Assembly (NCBI GenBank): GCA_017625725.1
Contig: JAGAKH010000094.1
Coordinates: forward strand, 1 to 48,368
Origin: Bacteroidales bacterium
GTDB taxonomy: Bacteria; Bacteroidota; Bacteroidia; Bacteroidales; UBA932
Length of the DNA: 48,368 nt
Direction: 5' to 3'
Of this stretch, positions 25,487-35,287 are shown piece after piece. Within the stretch, counting starts at the first letter, position 1, and each line of letters begins with the position of its first letter. Under the pieces are notes generated by a model. The model searched no databases, was not told the DNA's origin, and saw only the letters and a list, made by a program, of their open reading frames with translations. The position numbers and the translations under genes were made by a program.

Positions 25487-27577
25487 TTATTTTGTGAGTC
25501 CGAGTTTGTTCATGAGTGCCTGAGGCTCAGGATCGTGACCACGGAAATTGCGATAGAGGACAGACTCATCATCTGTGCTTCCCTTCGAGAGGATGTTATC
25601 TCTGAATGATGCAGCAGTCTCCTTGTCAAAGATTCCTTTCTCCTGGAAGAGAGAGAATGCATCTGCTTCAAGAACCTCAGCCCATTTGTAAGAATAATAG
25701 CCTGCAGAATATCCACCGGCAAAGATGTGGGAGAATGATGGGGACATCGCAACGCCATCGACTGCAGGAACTACAGACATTGCAGAAAGCACATCCTTCT
25801 CAAAATCTACAACGCTCTTGTCAGTCTGAGACTTCAATGTGTGCCATGCCATGTCGATGCTTCCGAACTGAAGCTGACGAAGCTGTGCATATCCGGCCTG
25901 GAAGTTCTTTGCTGCAACAATCTTCTCTATAAGGTCTGCCGGGATTGTCTCACCGGTCTTATAATGCTTTGCAAAAGTATTGAGATACTCTGGTTCGTAA
26001 GCCCAGTTCTCCATTATCTGAGAAGGAAGCTCTACAAAGTCACGTGATACGCTTGTACCTGTCTGTGAACCGTAGGTACCCTGAGCAAGCATTCCGTGAA
26101 GGGCATGTCCGAACTCATGAAGGAGAGTTGTAAATTCATAGTGCGTGATCAGTGAAGGTTCATCAGCTGTCGGTTTGGTGAAGTTGGTGACGATGCTGAT
26201 GAAAGGTCTGTATTCCACACCGTTCTGAGTGTACTGGCCCCTGAATTCTGTCATCCAGGCACCACCTCTCTTGCTCGCCCTAGGGAAGAAGTCTGCATAA
26301 AGCAGGGCAAGATGGCTTCCGTCTACATCCGTAACTTCGTAGACCTTCACATCCTCATGATATGCAGGAACATTATCTATTTCCTTGAAGTTGATGCCGT
26401 AAAGACGGTTTGCGAGCGAGAACACCGCATCGATGCAGCTCTCAAGCTGGAAATAAGGCTTCAGCTGCTCCTCATTTAGAGCATATTCCGCCTCCTGGAG
26501 CTTCTCAGACCAATAAGATATATCCCAAGGCATGAGCTTGTCACCTTCAAAACCGTTCTTGACAGCAAATCTGTAGACAGCATCCATATCAGCCTTTGCA
26601 TAAGGAAGGGTTGCCGATACAAGTTCATCAATGAACTCCTCTACTGTCTTTCTGTCCTTTGCCATCCTGTTTTCAAGAGCATAATCGGCAAAAGTCTCAT
26701 ATCCAAGGATATTTGATGACTTGATTCTGAGGTCCACTATCTTCTTGACGATCTCTGTGTTGTCGAACTCTCCACCTACAGCCTTAGTACTGCTTGCCAT
26801 ATAGAGCTCCTTGCGGCGTTCACGGTTCTGGCTGAACTTCATGAAAGGAGCATAGCTTGGATAGTCAAGGGTGAACACCCATCCCTCAAGTCCCTTTTCC
26901 TTCGCTGTTTCGGCACCCATGGCGCGTACATATTCCGGAAGTCCGGCAAGTTCAAGAGAATCTGTGATATGAAGATTGAACGCCTTTGTCGCAGCAAGTA
27001 CATTCTTGCTGAACTGAAGAGTCAGGAGAGAAAGTTCCTCGGAAATCGCACTATAGATTTCCTTGTCCTCATCAGAAAGTTCAGCACCACCTCTCGCAAA
27101 ACCCTTGTAGGTGTCTTCCAGAAGCTTGTACTGCTCCTTGTTCAGGCCAAGCTCGTCTCTTTTCTCATAAACAGCCTTCACCCTTTCAAAAAGAGGCTTG
27201 TTCAGAGAGACATACATGGAGAACTCTGTAAGCTTTGGAGAAATCTCCTCTGCAATCTGCTGCATCTGATCATTTGTGTCAGCCTCCATGAGGTTATAGA
27301 ATATACCCGAGACCTTGTCAAGTGTCTTACCTGAGTATTCCATAGCCTCGATAGTATTCTCGAAGGTCGGTTCATCAGGATTTGCCACAATGGCATCGAT
27401 TTCAGCCTTGGCCTCAGCGATTCCAGCCTCGAAAGCCGGAAGGTAATGCTCCATCTCGATCTTATCGAATTCCGGAGCACCGAAAGGAGCAGATGACTCT
27501 GTCAATAAAGGATTTTTCATTTCACAACCTGTAGCAAGTGCAAGCACAGTGCCTGCAATAAGTAGATTCTTTTTCAT
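25487..27577 (-). CDS. M3-family zinc metallopeptidase, lipoprotein (dipeptidyl carboxypeptidase-like)
   Basis: The start is placed at 27577 (MKKNLLIAGTVLALATGC), giving 696 residues, because this produces a lipoprotein signal peptide with the lipobox LATGC; an ATG at 27643 would put 22 unrelated residues in front. The C-terminal half carries the M3 zinc motif LLHEFGHALHGM (His487, Glu488, His491), followed by the downstream Glu region. M3 enzymes of this size, similar to Dcp and oligopeptidase A, cleave small peptides. The lipid anchor puts it in the periplasm, where it could trim imported peptides. A -7 box lies 73 nt upstream. Confidence 0.92.
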   Translation of the reverse strand: MKKNLLIAGTVLALATGCEMKNPLLTESSAPFGAPEFDKIEMEHYLPAFEAGIAEAKAEIDAIVANPDEPTFENTIEAMEYSGKTLDKVSGIFYNLMEADTNDQMQQIAEEISPKLTEFSMYVSLNKPLFERVKAVYEKRDELGLNKEQYKLLEDTYKGFARGGAELSDEDKEIYSAISEELSLLTLQFSKNVLAATKAFNLHITDSLELAGLPEYVRAMGAETAKEKGLEGWVFTLDYPSYAPFMKFSQNRERRKELYMASSTKAVGGEFDNTEIVKKIVDLRIKSSNILGYETFADYALENRMAKDRKTVEEFIDELVSATLPYAKADMDAVYRFAVKNGFEGDKLMPWDISYWSEKLQEAEYALNEEQLKPYFQLESCIDAVFSLANRLYGINFKEIDNVPAYHEDVKVYEVTDVDGSHLALLYADFFPRASKRGGAWMTEFRGQYTQNGVEYRPFISIVTNFTKPTADEPSLITHYEFTTLLHEFGHALHGMLAQGTYGSQTGTSVSRDFVELPSQIMENWAYEPEYLNTFAKHYKTGETIPADLIEKIVAAKNFQAGYAQLRQLQFGSIDMAWHTLKSQTDKSVVDFEKDVLSAMSVVPAVDGVAMSPSFSHIFAGGYSAGYYSYKWAEVLEADAFSLFQEKGIFDKETAASFRDNILSKGSTDDESVLYRNFRGHDPEPQALMNKLGLTK

Positions 27578-27646
27578 TTTATCATTGTTTGTTACTTTCA
27601 TGTTGCTCAATGACAGGAATACCAGTGTATCTGATTCTGCCACAAA

Positions 27647-28027
27647 CTACAAAGTTAATGATTTTTTAGTTATTGAGTATATTCTGCTCTCCGTCATTAC
27701 ATATCTGATGTCGAAACAGGCATATTCAACATATTTCCTCCCTCGTGAAAAAGATGTGACGACATTGGGAGAAAAGCCCAGAACTTCGATATCAGACAGA
27801 TCCACGGATTCTTTTCCCGCCCTTACGAGTTCCTCAAGAATTGCATAATTCCTGGACAACTGAGCCAGCACCCTGCGTCTATAGGCTCTTCCGCTTCTCG
27901 CCAGCCTGTTATAATGTCTGGACCTGCAGTCTTCACAACAGAACTTCTTGTCAGTTCTGCCATATCTTATCTTTTCCCCACACTCCAGACATTGAGGAGT
28001 GGTCCTTTCATGTTTCCTATACTCCAT
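27647..28027 (-). CDS. Small zinc-finger protein of unknown function
   Basis: A 126-residue protein with an N-terminal zinc-finger-like cluster (CLECG at Cys13/Cys16, then FCCEDCR at Cys30-34) and a basic, helical middle (RAYRRRVLAQLSRN), ending in a domain with YVEYACFDIRYVM. The N-terminus resembles a zinc ribbon found in small Bacteroidales proteins of unknown role; nucleic-acid binding is an inference from the fold and the positive charge. It lies 69 nt upstream of the peptidase gene with the same orientation, and a candidate promoter for the peptidase overlaps its 3' end. Confidence 0.75.
   Translation of the reverse strand: MEYRKHERTTPQCLECGEKIRYGRTDKKFCCEDCRSRHYNRLARSGRAYRRRVLAQLSRNYAILEELVRAGKESVDLSDIEVLGFSPNVVTSFSRGRKYVEYACFDIRYVMTESRIYSITKKSLTL
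27650..27657 (-). promoter_or_regulatory. Candidate -7 box of the M3 peptidase gene
   Basis: TAACTTTG on the minus strand fits TAnnTTTG and overlaps the last codons of the zinc-finger gene. It would give a leader of about 65 nt to the ATG at 27577. Confidence 0.4.
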
Positions 28028-28329
28028 TTACACTTTTCTCCATTATCAGCACTCTTGCAAATTTCGTATACAGACACCAACCGGCAAAGAAAGAGATGAA
28101 AGTTTTTCTCTTTTTTATCATTGACCCCACTATAAAATAAATTTTACATCTACCTGCGTAAAAGCGGGATTTTAAAGAAAAATAAGATGATTATAAAAAA
28201 GAGAAAAAGTATCGTATCAATCCCTCCACCGGCCATCTGATTCCGGATGTTTTTGCTTTACTTTGCCTCAACCTGCAAGGCGCGCATAAGATGTGGGGAG
28301 GATATTAATTATGATTTAAGAGTAATCTT
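28028..28329. other. 302-bp divergent spacer with long inverted repeat
   Basis: No gene is recognised. The region holds a 16-bp perfect inverted repeat (28103-28118 and 28193-28208) of pyrimidine- and purine-rich arms, with a smaller pair nested inside (TTTTAC at 28142 and GTAAAA at 28158). Near 28262 a TTACTTTG sequence is a one-mismatch -7 box that could serve ssb. Confidence 0.6.
28103..28208. repeat. 16-bp perfect inverted repeat upstream of ssb
   Basis: Left arm 28103-28118 (TTTTTCTCTTTTTTAT) and right arm 28193-28208, with a 74-nt spacer. The arms are low-complexity, which raises the odds of chance, but a 16-bp exact match over a 100-bp distance is unusual. Confidence 0.5.
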
Positions 28330-28671
28330 ATGGAACACATCAATCGAATTGAACTGCAAGGACGTGTGGGAACAATACGTACCAACATCGTCAACGGAAG
28401 CAAGGTGGCAAACTTTTCCCTTGCTACAGACCATCTCTACAAAGGAAGGGACGGCAACGGAGTCTCGGAAACGACATGGCACACCATCGTTGCATGGGAG
28501 AACAAGGACATGCCGGATCTTGACACAATCGCAAAAGGTACTCCTTTGTATGTATCCGGCAGAATGAGGGCTACAAAATACAAGAACAGTGACGGCGTCG
28601 ATAAGCAGATCATGGAGGTCCTTGCCAACAGGATAAGAATCGTTTCCGAAGACCTGGCAAGCAACTGCTGA
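28330..28671 (+). CDS. ssb: Single-stranded DNA-binding protein, short form
   Basis: A 113-residue OB-fold protein of the Ssb family: MEHINRIELQGRVGTIRTN (first strand pair), ANFSLATDHLYKGRDG, TWHTIVAWENKDM and GTPLYVSGRMRATKYKN fit the standard Ssb core. Replicative Ssb proteins are usually longer and end with a flexible linker and an acidic tip (DDDIPF-like) that recruits partners; this one stops at LASNC with no such tail. It may be an accessory or PriB-like paralogue rather than the main Ssb. It appears monocistronic, with a possible weak promoter near 28262. Confidence 0.88.
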   Translation: MEHINRIELQGRVGTIRTNIVNGSKVANFSLATDHLYKGRDGNGVSETTWHTIVAWENKDMPDLDTIAKGTPLYVSGRMRATKYKNSDGVDKQIMEVLANRIRIVSEDLASNC

Positions 28672-28696
28672 GATTTATTATAAAAAGAATGTGCGG

Positions 28697-28739
28697 AGGC
28701 TGACCATGCTGCAGAACCTTGCCAGATCATGGTCGGCCT
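28697..28739 (+). terminator. Hairpin downstream of ssb
   Basis: AGGCTGACCATG at 28697-28708 pairs with CATGGTCGGCCT at 28728-28739 (12 bp with one G-U pair), 25 nt after the ssb stop. There is no T-tract, so it may be a weak terminator or an mRNA-stabilising stem. Confidence 0.5.
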
Positions 28740-28823
28740 AATGATTCTGATTTAAAATATTAAGTTCTTGTTAAATTAACTGTAATATCACCATTCACCG
28801 GCCAATCTTTCGTTTTTTTAAAT

Positions 28824-28831
28824 TATCTTTG
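28824..28831 (+). promoter_or_regulatory. Candidate -7 box of pflBA
   Basis: TATCTTTG fits TAnnTTTG and is 42 nt before the pflB start codon. It is preceded by a T-rich stretch; the -33 box is not clear. Confidence 0.5.
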
Positions 28832-28873
28832 TTGATTGATTGAACCGGAATAATACTAATATTACAGATAATT

Positions 28874-31096
28874 ATGAAGACTAAATTCAACGACGGCAGA
28901 TGGAGCCACAGAATTGATGTTGCAGACTTTGTTTACAGCAACATTACTCCTTACGACGGTGATGCATCATTCCTTCAGGGACCGACAGAACGTACCAGAA
29001 ATCTCTGGAACAAATGTCTTGAGGCACTTGATGAGGAAAGAGAGAATGGAGGCGTAAGGGCTATAGACGCCAGCACCGTATCCACTATCACTTCTCATGC
29101 AGCCGGTTATATCGACAAAGAGAACGAGCTTATCGTGGGACTTCAGACTGACGAACTGCTCAAGAGAGCGATCAAACCGTTCGGAGGCTGGAAGGTTGTT
29201 GAAAAGGCATGTGCTGAAAACGGAATTCAGGTAGATCCTGAAATCAAGAAGATCTTCACCCACTACAGAAAGACACACAACGACGGCGTATTTGATGTAT
29301 ACACCGATGAAATACGTAAATACAGATCACTGGGCTTCCTCACAGGACTTCCAGACAACTACTCAAGAGGACGTATCATCGGAGACTACAGAAGACTCGC
29401 CCTTTATGGAACAGACCGTCTCATAGAAGCTAAGAAAGAGGACCTCAAGCACTTGAACGGTCCAATGACAGAGGCGACCATCAGACTCCGCGAAGAGGTA
29501 GCTGAGCAGATCAAGGCCCTCAACGAGATCAAGGTCCTCGGAAACTACTACGGTCTCGACCTCAGCAGGCCGGCTCACTCGGCACAGGAGGCTGTCCAGT
29601 GGGTATACATGGCGTACCTGGCATCAGTAAAGGAGCAGGACGGAGCTGCCATGTCCCTTGGCAATGTTTCATCATTCCTTGATATATTCATCCAGTATGA
29701 TCTCGATCACGGCAAGATCGATGAGACATTCGCACAGGAGCTCATCGACCAGTTCGTAATGAAGTTGAGGATGGTGCGTCACCTCAGGATGAATGCATAC
29801 AACGAACTTTTCGCAGGAGACCCTACATGGATTACAGAATCGATCGGAGGACGTTTCACAGGTGGAAAGCATAAGGTGACAAAGACCTCTTTCCGTTTCC
29901 TCCAGACACTCTATAACCTCGGACCAGCACCGGAGCCAAACATGACTGTCCTCTGGCATCCGCAACTGCCTGAGGGATTCAAGGAATTCTGTGCAAAGGT
30001 TTCCATCGACACCAGCTCTGTACAGTATGAGAATGACTCACTGATGCGTAAGGCAAGAGGCTGCGACGATTATGGTATCGCATGCTGCGTTTCATATCAG
30101 GCAATCGGTAAGGCAATACAGTTCTTTGGTGCCAGAGCAAACCTCGCAAAGGCTCTCCTTCTTGCTATCAACGGAGGACGCTGCGAGAACACGGGTACTC
30201 TCATGATGGAGAACATCAAGCCTCTCAAGAGCAATGTGCTTGATTTCGACGAAGTGATGGCAAATTACAAGAAGGTTCTCCACGAGGTTGCACGTGTCTA
30301 CAATGAGACAATGAACATCATCCACTACATGCACGACAAGTATGATTACGAGAAGTCTCAGATGGCATTCATCGACACAAATCCTACAATCAACCTTGCT
30401 TATGGAGTAGCCGGTCTTTCAATTGCAGCTGACTCGCTTTCAGCAATCAAGTATGCAAAAGTGACAGCTCACCGTAATGCAGAAGGACTTACAGACGGCT
30501 TCACCATCGAAGGAGATTACCCTAAGTTCGGAAATGACGATGACAGGGTTGATATCCTCGCACGCGAACTCGTTCAGTACTTCAACACCGAGCTCAGTGC
30601 CCTCCCAGTATACAAGAATGCTCAGCCAACGCTGTCACTTCTCACTATCACATCTAACGTAATGTACGGTAAGAAGACTGGTGCTACACCTGACGGAAGG
30701 GCAAAGGGTGTCGCTTTTGCACCAGGTGCAAACCCTATGCATGGCCGCGATTCACATGGAGCGATCGCTTCGCTTTCATCAGTTGCAAAGCTCGACTACT
30801 ACGATTCAAAGGACGGTATTTCAAACACCTTCTCAATTGTACCTAAGTCACTCGGTCCGACAGATGAGGCCAAGATAGAGAACCTCATCACCATGATGGA
30901 CGGTTATTTCACCAAGGGAGCACACCACCTTAATGTGAATGTTCTCAACAGGGAAATGCTTGAAGACGCAATGGAGCATCCGGAAAAATATCCGCAGCTG
31001 ACAATCCGAGTTTCAGGTTATGCGGTCAACTTCACCAAGCTCAGCAGAGAGCATCAGCTTGAAGTGATTGCACGAACATTCCACGAATCTCTATGA
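28874..31096 (+). CDS. pflB: Pyruvate formate-lyase (formate C-acetyltransferase)
   Basis: PflB, 740 residues, is the glycyl-radical enzyme that splits pyruvate with CoA to acetyl-CoA and formate in anaerobic cells. The active-site cysteine pair Cys404-Cys405 lies in [12 protein letters not shown]; the radical glycine is Gly715 in [13 protein letters not shown] near the C-terminus, both at positions expected from the E. coli enzyme. The length is close to the 760-residue E. coli form. The pair of cysteines identifies it as true PFL rather than a diol dehydratase-type relative. The activase gene overlaps it by 4 nt. No formate channel gene (focA) is adjacent. Confidence 0.97.
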   Translation: MKTKFNDGRWSHRIDVADFVYSNITPYDGDASFLQGPTERTRNLWNKCLEALDEERENGGVRAIDASTVSTITSHAAGYIDKENELIVGLQTDELLKRAIKPFGGWKVVEKACAENGIQVDPEIKKIFTHYRKTHNDGVFDVYTDEIRKYRSLGFLTGLPDNYSRGRIIGDYRRLALYGTDRLIEAKKEDLKHLNGPMTEATIRLREEVAEQIKALNEIKVLGNYYGLDLSRPAHSAQEAVQWVYMAYLASVKEQDGAAMSLGNVSSFLDIFIQYDLDHGKIDETFAQELIDQFVMKLRMVRHLRMNAYNELFAGDPTWITESIGGRFTGGKHKVTKTSFRFLQTLYNLGPAPEPNMTVLWHPQLPEGFKEFCAKVSIDTSSVQYENDSLMRKARGCDDYGIACCVSYQAIGKAIQFFGARANLAKALLLAINGGRCENTGTLMMENIKPLKSNVLDFDEVMANYKKVLHEVARVYNETMNIIHYMHDKYDYEKSQMAFIDTNPTINLAYGVAGLSIAADSLSAIKYAKVTAHRNAEGLTDGFTIEGDYPKFGNDDDRVDILARELVQYFNTELSALPVYKNAQPTLSLLTITSNVMYGKKTGATPDGRAKGVAFAPGANPMHGRDSHGAIASLSSVAKLDYYDSKDGISNTFSIVPKSLGPTDEAKIENLITMMDGYFTKGAHHLNVNVLNREMLEDAMEHPEKYPQLTIRVSGYAVNFTKLSREHQLEVIARTFHESL

Positions 31097-31818
31097 TAAA
31101 GGTTCATTCATACGAATCAATGGGAACATACGACGGGCCTGGACTCAGGCTCGTCGTATTTCTGCAAGGCTGCCCGTTCCGCTGTCTTTATTGTGCAAAT
31201 CCGGATACTATACCATTTGAAGGAGGGACTCAGACAAACATAGAGCACATCGTCGGCATGGCTGTCAACCAGAAGCCTTTCTTCGGAAAGAAAGGAGGAG
31301 TGACCTTCTCAGGAGGTGAACCTACAGCCCAGGCAAAGGACCTTATTCCACTTGTCTGCAGATTAAAGGAAGAAGGCATCAATGTGTGCATTGACACAAA
31401 TGGAGGCATATGGAATCCTTCTGTGGAGGAATTGCTCCGCCTGACGGACCTTGTCCTTCTGGATGTAAAGCAGATCAATCCAGAAAGACATAAGGACCTG
31501 ACCGGGCATTCGAACAGTCAGACCTTGAAGACCGCCAGCTGGCTGGAAGATAATGGAAGACCTTTCTGGCTACGCTACGTCCTGGTGCCGGGTATAAGCG
31601 ATTTTGAAGAGGACATCAGGGCCCTTGGTGAGCATTTCAAAGACTTCAAGATGATTCAGAGAGTTGAAATACTTCCATACCATACTCTTGGAATCCATAA
31701 ATATGAGACTATGGGACAGGAGTACAGGCTGAAAGATACTGCCACCAATACTCCTGAACAGCTCGACAGAGCAAAGAGACTTTTTGACGAGTATTTCGAC
31801 TGCGTTATTTTGAATTAG
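31093..31818 (+). CDS. pflA: Pyruvate formate-lyase activating enzyme
   Basis: PflA, 241 residues, is a radical SAM enzyme that abstracts the hydrogen from Gly715 of PflB to make the glycyl radical. The 4Fe-4S/SAM motif is CPFRCLYC (Cys27, Cys31, Cys34), followed by the GGEP motif in [28 protein letters not shown] is the usual lead-in. It lacks the extra ferredoxin insert found in activases of other glycyl-radical enzymes, which supports the PFL assignment. The ATG overlaps the pflB stop (ATGA), indicating coupled translation. Confidence 0.96.
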   Translation: MIKVHSYESMGTYDGPGLRLVVFLQGCPFRCLYCANPDTIPFEGGTQTNIEHIVGMAVNQKPFFGKKGGVTFSGGEPTAQAKDLIPLVCRLKEEGINVCIDTNGGIWNPSVEELLRLTDLVLLDVKQINPERHKDLTGHSNSQTLKTASWLEDNGRPFWLRYVLVPGISDFEEDIRALGEHFKDFKMIQRVEILPYHTLGIHKYETMGQEYRLKDTATNTPEQLDRAKRLFDEYFDCVILN

Positions 31819-31881
31819 AATTCTTCGTGTAAGACAAGGTTTCGTCTGCTTTTTGTATATTAGCAGACAAATTGTCGTGTC

Positions 31882-32868
31882 ATGAAAAAAGATGTCGCAT
31901 TGGCACTTTCCAGCGGAGGTCCGCGTGGATGGGCATATATAGGAGCTATTGAGGAACTCGAAAGCAGAGGATACCGGATCACATCAATAGCTGGGACCTC
32001 GATAGGTTCCCTTATCGGAGGTATCTACGCTGCCGGAAAACTTCACGAAGTCAAGGAATGGCTCTACTCTCTGGATGTCTGGAATGTATTCACCCTAATG
32101 GATATTTCAATAAGCAAAAACCATCTGGTCAAGGGAGACAAGGTGATAAACGCTTTGATGAAGATTGTTCCGGACGTAAATATCGAAGACCTCCCGATTC
32201 CATATAGAGCTGTCGCTGCTGACCTGTATACCGGAGAAGAGGTCGTGTTCGACAGAGGGCCTCTGTTCGAAGCAATCAGGGCATCAATTTCAATTCCGTC
32301 ACTTTTCAGACCTGTAAAATACGGCTATCGTACACTGGTAGACGGAGGAATAGTCAACACTTTGCCAATCAATCATCTGGTCAGACAAAAAGATGACCTG
32401 CTGGTTGCATTTGACGTAAACGACATAGATATTGACAGTATCAGACAGATGCTGATTGATGAGGCACGGGCGGTTGAAGACCGGGAGCTGGCGGAAAAGC
32501 AGCTTGATATGCAGACAAAGACAGTCATAAAAGCTATAAGAAATAATGACGCACTGAGCCTGGGAGAAAAATTACAGTTGGTAAAGGAGCACGGACAAAG
32601 AGTTCTCTCGCAGAAATTCAACGACAGCGAACCTGAGTCGGAACTGCGGACTTTCGAAGAAAGCTACTACAGCATCCTTTCACGTACATTTTCAATAATG
32701 AATCATGTAATCGCGAAGAATGCTGTAGAAAAATTCAATCCGGACATCCTTGCCAAGATGCCGTTTGATGCCTATGATGAAATTTCGGACTATGCCAGGG
32801 CAAAAGAGATTTCCGAAACAGGAAGGGAAATCATGAAAACAGCTCTGGATCAGTACGAAAAGATCTGA
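31882..32868 (+). CDS. Patatin-like phospholipase family protein
   Basis: A 328-residue protein of the patatin-like (RssA/YlbK-type) family. The oxyanion loop is SGGPRGWAYIGA; the nucleophile is Ser40 in GTSIGSL (GxSxG); the second residue of the catalytic dyad is Asp154 in LVDGGIVNTLP (DGG/A). All active-site elements are intact, so it is predicted to be a lipid acyl hydrolase. There is no signal peptide, so it is presumably cytosolic or peripheral. The C-terminal third is helical. A 7-bp inverted repeat (31844-31850 and 31862-31868) precedes the gene. The physiological substrate is unknown. Confidence 0.9.
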   Translation: MKKDVALALSSGGPRGWAYIGAIEELESRGYRITSIAGTSIGSLIGGIYAAGKLHEVKEWLYSLDVWNVFTLMDISISKNHLVKGDKVINALMKIVPDVNIEDLPIPYRAVAADLYTGEEVVFDRGPLFEAIRASISIPSLFRPVKYGYRTLVDGGIVNTLPINHLVRQKDDLLVAFDVNDIDIDSIRQMLIDEARAVEDRELAEKQLDMQTKTVIKAIRNNDALSLGEKLQLVKEHGQRVLSQKFNDSEPESELRTFEESYYSILSRTFSIMNHVIAKNAVEKFNPDILAKMPFDAYDEISDYARAKEISETGREIMKTALDQYEKI

Positions 32869-32873
32869 ATAAT

Positions 32874-33323
32874 TTACAGAATCGGAAGCATATCATCTGA
32901 TCGGGTCGGCACAGAGTGTCCTGTGACCTCCTCCGGAATCACCTCGGCATATGTATATTCAAAGGAGTAATCCCCTGCTGAAAGCTTGAGGATATTGCCA
33001 GAACGTGAAACCGTGTACTCCCTTGCCCATGCAAAACCGGAATCATACTTTCCGCCCAAAACCTTTGAAAGGCTCATTGAGAAAGTTCCAGTATAGTGCT
33101 TGTAGGCTCCTTCACCGACTTTCTGATAAAGGTCAAAACGGTTGTTCTCCGGGTAAAAGCCCAGATACACATCTACCGGCTGACCTGCCTCATTACCAGC
33201 ATAATGCCAGATGCCAGCTATCTCATTGACATTCTGTTCCAGAATCTTCTGGTCAGAATTGCAGCTTGACATAAGTGCTGCAGCGACTGCAGCAATAAAT
33301 AATCTATATAGTAATCTTGCCAT
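32874..33323 (-). CDS. Small lipoprotein, possibly lipocalin-like, of unknown function
   Basis: The start is set at 33323 (MARLLYRLFIAAVAAALMSSC), giving 149 residues with a lipoprotein signal and the cysteine in MSSC; an ATG at 33344 overlaps the subtilase gene but adds seven residues before the signal. The mature part is rich in strands: IAGIWHYAG near the start, then VYLGFYPENNRFDLYQKV and FSFEY-like repeats, reminiscent of small lipocalin-type lipoproteins in Bacteroidales, though I cannot name a family. It is the last gene of the SusC/SusD operon and ends 5 nt from the convergent patatin-like gene. Confidence 0.75.
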   Translation of the reverse strand: MARLLYRLFIAAVAAALMSSCNSDQKILEQNVNEIAGIWHYAGNEAGQPVDVYLGFYPENNRFDLYQKVGEGAYKHYTGTFSMSLSKVLGGKYDSGFAWAREYTVSRSGNILKLSAGDYSFEYTYAEVIPEEVTGHSVPTRSDDMLPIL

Positions 33324-33334
33324 ATCGTCTAATT

Positions 33335-35287
33335 TTACAACCATCCTCCATTTGCTGCAGCAACAGGTCTTGCTACAAGAGAAATCTCCCTTGTTATCTC
33401 CTGGCCTCCTACAACCTTATCGCCGCCCACCTGGTTTCCTCCTGCTATTGCCTTGATTATCACCTTGGCACTACCTGCCTTCGTAGGGTTTATGATCAGT
33501 TTACCAAAGCGTACTTCAGGTTTCTTCTCAAGACCAAGGGCTGCCTGATCAGCCTCAGACATCTCCACATCGAGAATAACCATATTGTAAGCACCATCTC
33601 CGAGATAAGCTGAAAGGTCACTGTTCTGTTCCTTTCCCACCTCGACAAGATGACAAGGTGTTCCTTCAAGTGACATGAGGAATCTCCAGGTGTCGATTGC
33701 ACCTGTACCAAGCTGTTTTCTGTATGGCTCAAGAGCCATCATTCCGAATGATGTTCCCACCTGGGTATTCTTCTGTCCGATATGGAACTGGTCGATATCA
33801 TTTACAGATGTGAGCATCAATGCCTGGAATTCATCCACTGTCATCTTCTTACCTAATTTATAAAGGTATGAAAGTCCGAGGGCAGCAATTCCCGACACAT
33901 GAGGACAAGCCATGGATGTTCCCTGAAGATAGCCATATCCGCTCTCGTTGACGTTCACAGGAACTGTTGACAGGACTCCGGACTTATTGTTTACTGAGCC
34001 ACCTATCGTAAGTTCTCCTCCAGGTGCAGCGATATTACATCCTGGGCCGTAGTTAGTATAATAAGCAGCTCTATAATCCGGTCCGAATGCAGTTACCGAT
34101 ATGATATCATTGTAAGCACCAGGATAGGAAGATGAACTTTGAGAATTATTACCTGCTGCAAAGATTATCACTCCCCCGTCAATGACTTCCGGTGAATTAG
34201 CCGTCTCGCGGAAATATCTCAATGCTTCGTACTCGGCTGTGAGTTCCTCACGGAACATCTTGTCTGAATCGTAAGATGCTGTGTTACCGAATGAGCACTG
34301 AAGAATAGTTGCACCCATCTTTGCCGCATATCTTATCGCCTTGGCTGTGTGAACACTGGAAGCACCTGCATCATTCTTGAATGCCTGGCATGACATGATC
34401 CTGACGCCGTCGCCTTTTCCGCTTCCACCGGCAACTCCACACACACCTATACCGTTGTTGTTTACGGCAGCAACAGTTCCTGCCACATGTGTTCCGTGGC
34501 CGGAATAAGGAGCCTTAGGATTGTTGAAAAGTACAGTATCGCTATAGAAGTCATATCCGTGGATGTCATCTATGTAGCCGTTACCATCATCATCAACGCC
34601 TGTCTTTCCGTTCTTCTCAGCCTCGTTGACCCACATATTGTCCTTGAGGTCAGGATGCTCGAAATCCACACCCTCATCAATGACAGCAACAATCACACGA
34701 GAATCACCGGCTGTAAGCTTCCAGGCATCCTTCACGTTGATATCGGCACCTGCTACTGCATCGCCCACGACCTTACCGTCATTGATGTAATGCCACTGGT
34801 CCGGAAGAAGAGGGTCATTGAAGACTCCTGTAGTCTGTGGTGCAGGTTCTGCACCGAAGACGTTCACGTCAGAAGCGACTTCCATCACCTTATTATACTG
34901 GACACGCGTAACTGCTGCCTCATCTGCAAGAATTGTAGCAGCCTTCTGCAGATCAACACCCTCGGCCAAGGTCAGTTCATACCATCTGTGAAGTCCATAT
35001 TTTCTTTCATTCTCATCAGAATCTGCACCTGGGAAGACAGGGTCGAGTTCCAGTCCACCGGTCTTTGACAGAAGTTCAGCCGCATATGCTTCATCTGAGA
35101 TCTTTGCATCATCAAGATACAGAAGAAGAGAATTTGGCACAGACTCCTCAGGAGTATTGAGTATCTTCATGGCGTTGTTGCTTTCCGGCAATGAACTTCC
35201 ATTTTCCAGATTCTCAATGCTACAGGCTGCAACAGAAAATGATGCAGCCACAGCTAAAAACATTTTAAAATATCTAAACATAATCAT
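33335..35287 (-). CDS. S8-family (subtilisin) serine peptidase, lipoprotein
   Basis: A 650-residue lipoprotein peptidase. The signal ends in the lipobox VAAC near residue 22. Residues about 50-135 resemble an inhibitor I9/fervidolysin-type prodomain. The peptidase domain has the full triad: Asp204 in AVIDEGVDFEHPDL, His264 in SGHGTHVAGT and Ser458 in GTSMACPHVSG. A strand-rich C-terminal domain follows. The start codon shares its A with the stop codon of the upstream gene (TAATG). A GGAGG lies 2 nt before this ATG but 8 nt before an in-frame ATG at 35281, so translation may begin there (648 residues). It probably degrades proteins at the cell surface for uptake by the adjacent SusC/SusD. Confidence 0.93.
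   Translation of the reverse strand: MIMFRYFKMFLAVAASFSVAACSIENLENGSSLPESNNAMKILNTPEESVPNSLLLYLDDAKISDEAYAAELLSKTGGLELDPVFPGADSDENERKYGLHRWYELTLAEGVDLQKAATILADEAAVTRVQYNKVMEVASDVNVFGAEPAPQTTGVFNDPLLPDQWHYINDGKVVGDAVAGADINVKDAWKLTAGDSRVIVAVIDEGVDFEHPDLKDNMWVNEAEKNGKTGVDDDGNGYIDDIHGYDFYSDTVLFNNPKAPYSGHGTHVAGTVAAVNNNGIGVCGVAGGSGKGDGVRIMSCQAFKNDAGASSVHTAKAIRYAAKMGATILQCSFGNTASYDSDKMFREELTAEYEALRYFRETANSPEVIDGGVIIFAAGNNSQSSSSYPGAYNDIISVTAFGPDYRAAYYTNYGPGCNIAAPGGELTIGGSVNNKSGVLSTVPVNVNESGYGYLQGTSMACPHVSGIAALGLSYLYKLGKKMTVDEFQALMLTSVNDIDQFHIGQKNTQVGTSFGMMALEPYRKQLGTGAIDTWRFLMSLEGTPCHLVEVGKEQNSDLSAYLGDGAYNMVILDVEMSEADQAALGLEKKPEVRFGKLIINPTKAGSAKVIIKAIAGGNQVGGDKVVGGQEITREISLVARPVAAANGGWL

Noticed and set aside
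24804-25497. Frames running through the spacer after the NupG-like gene (such as 25300-25497 plus and 24804-25217 minus)
   Set aside because: They cross the hairpins or antisense coding sequence and their peptides show no domain or signal; they look like shadows.
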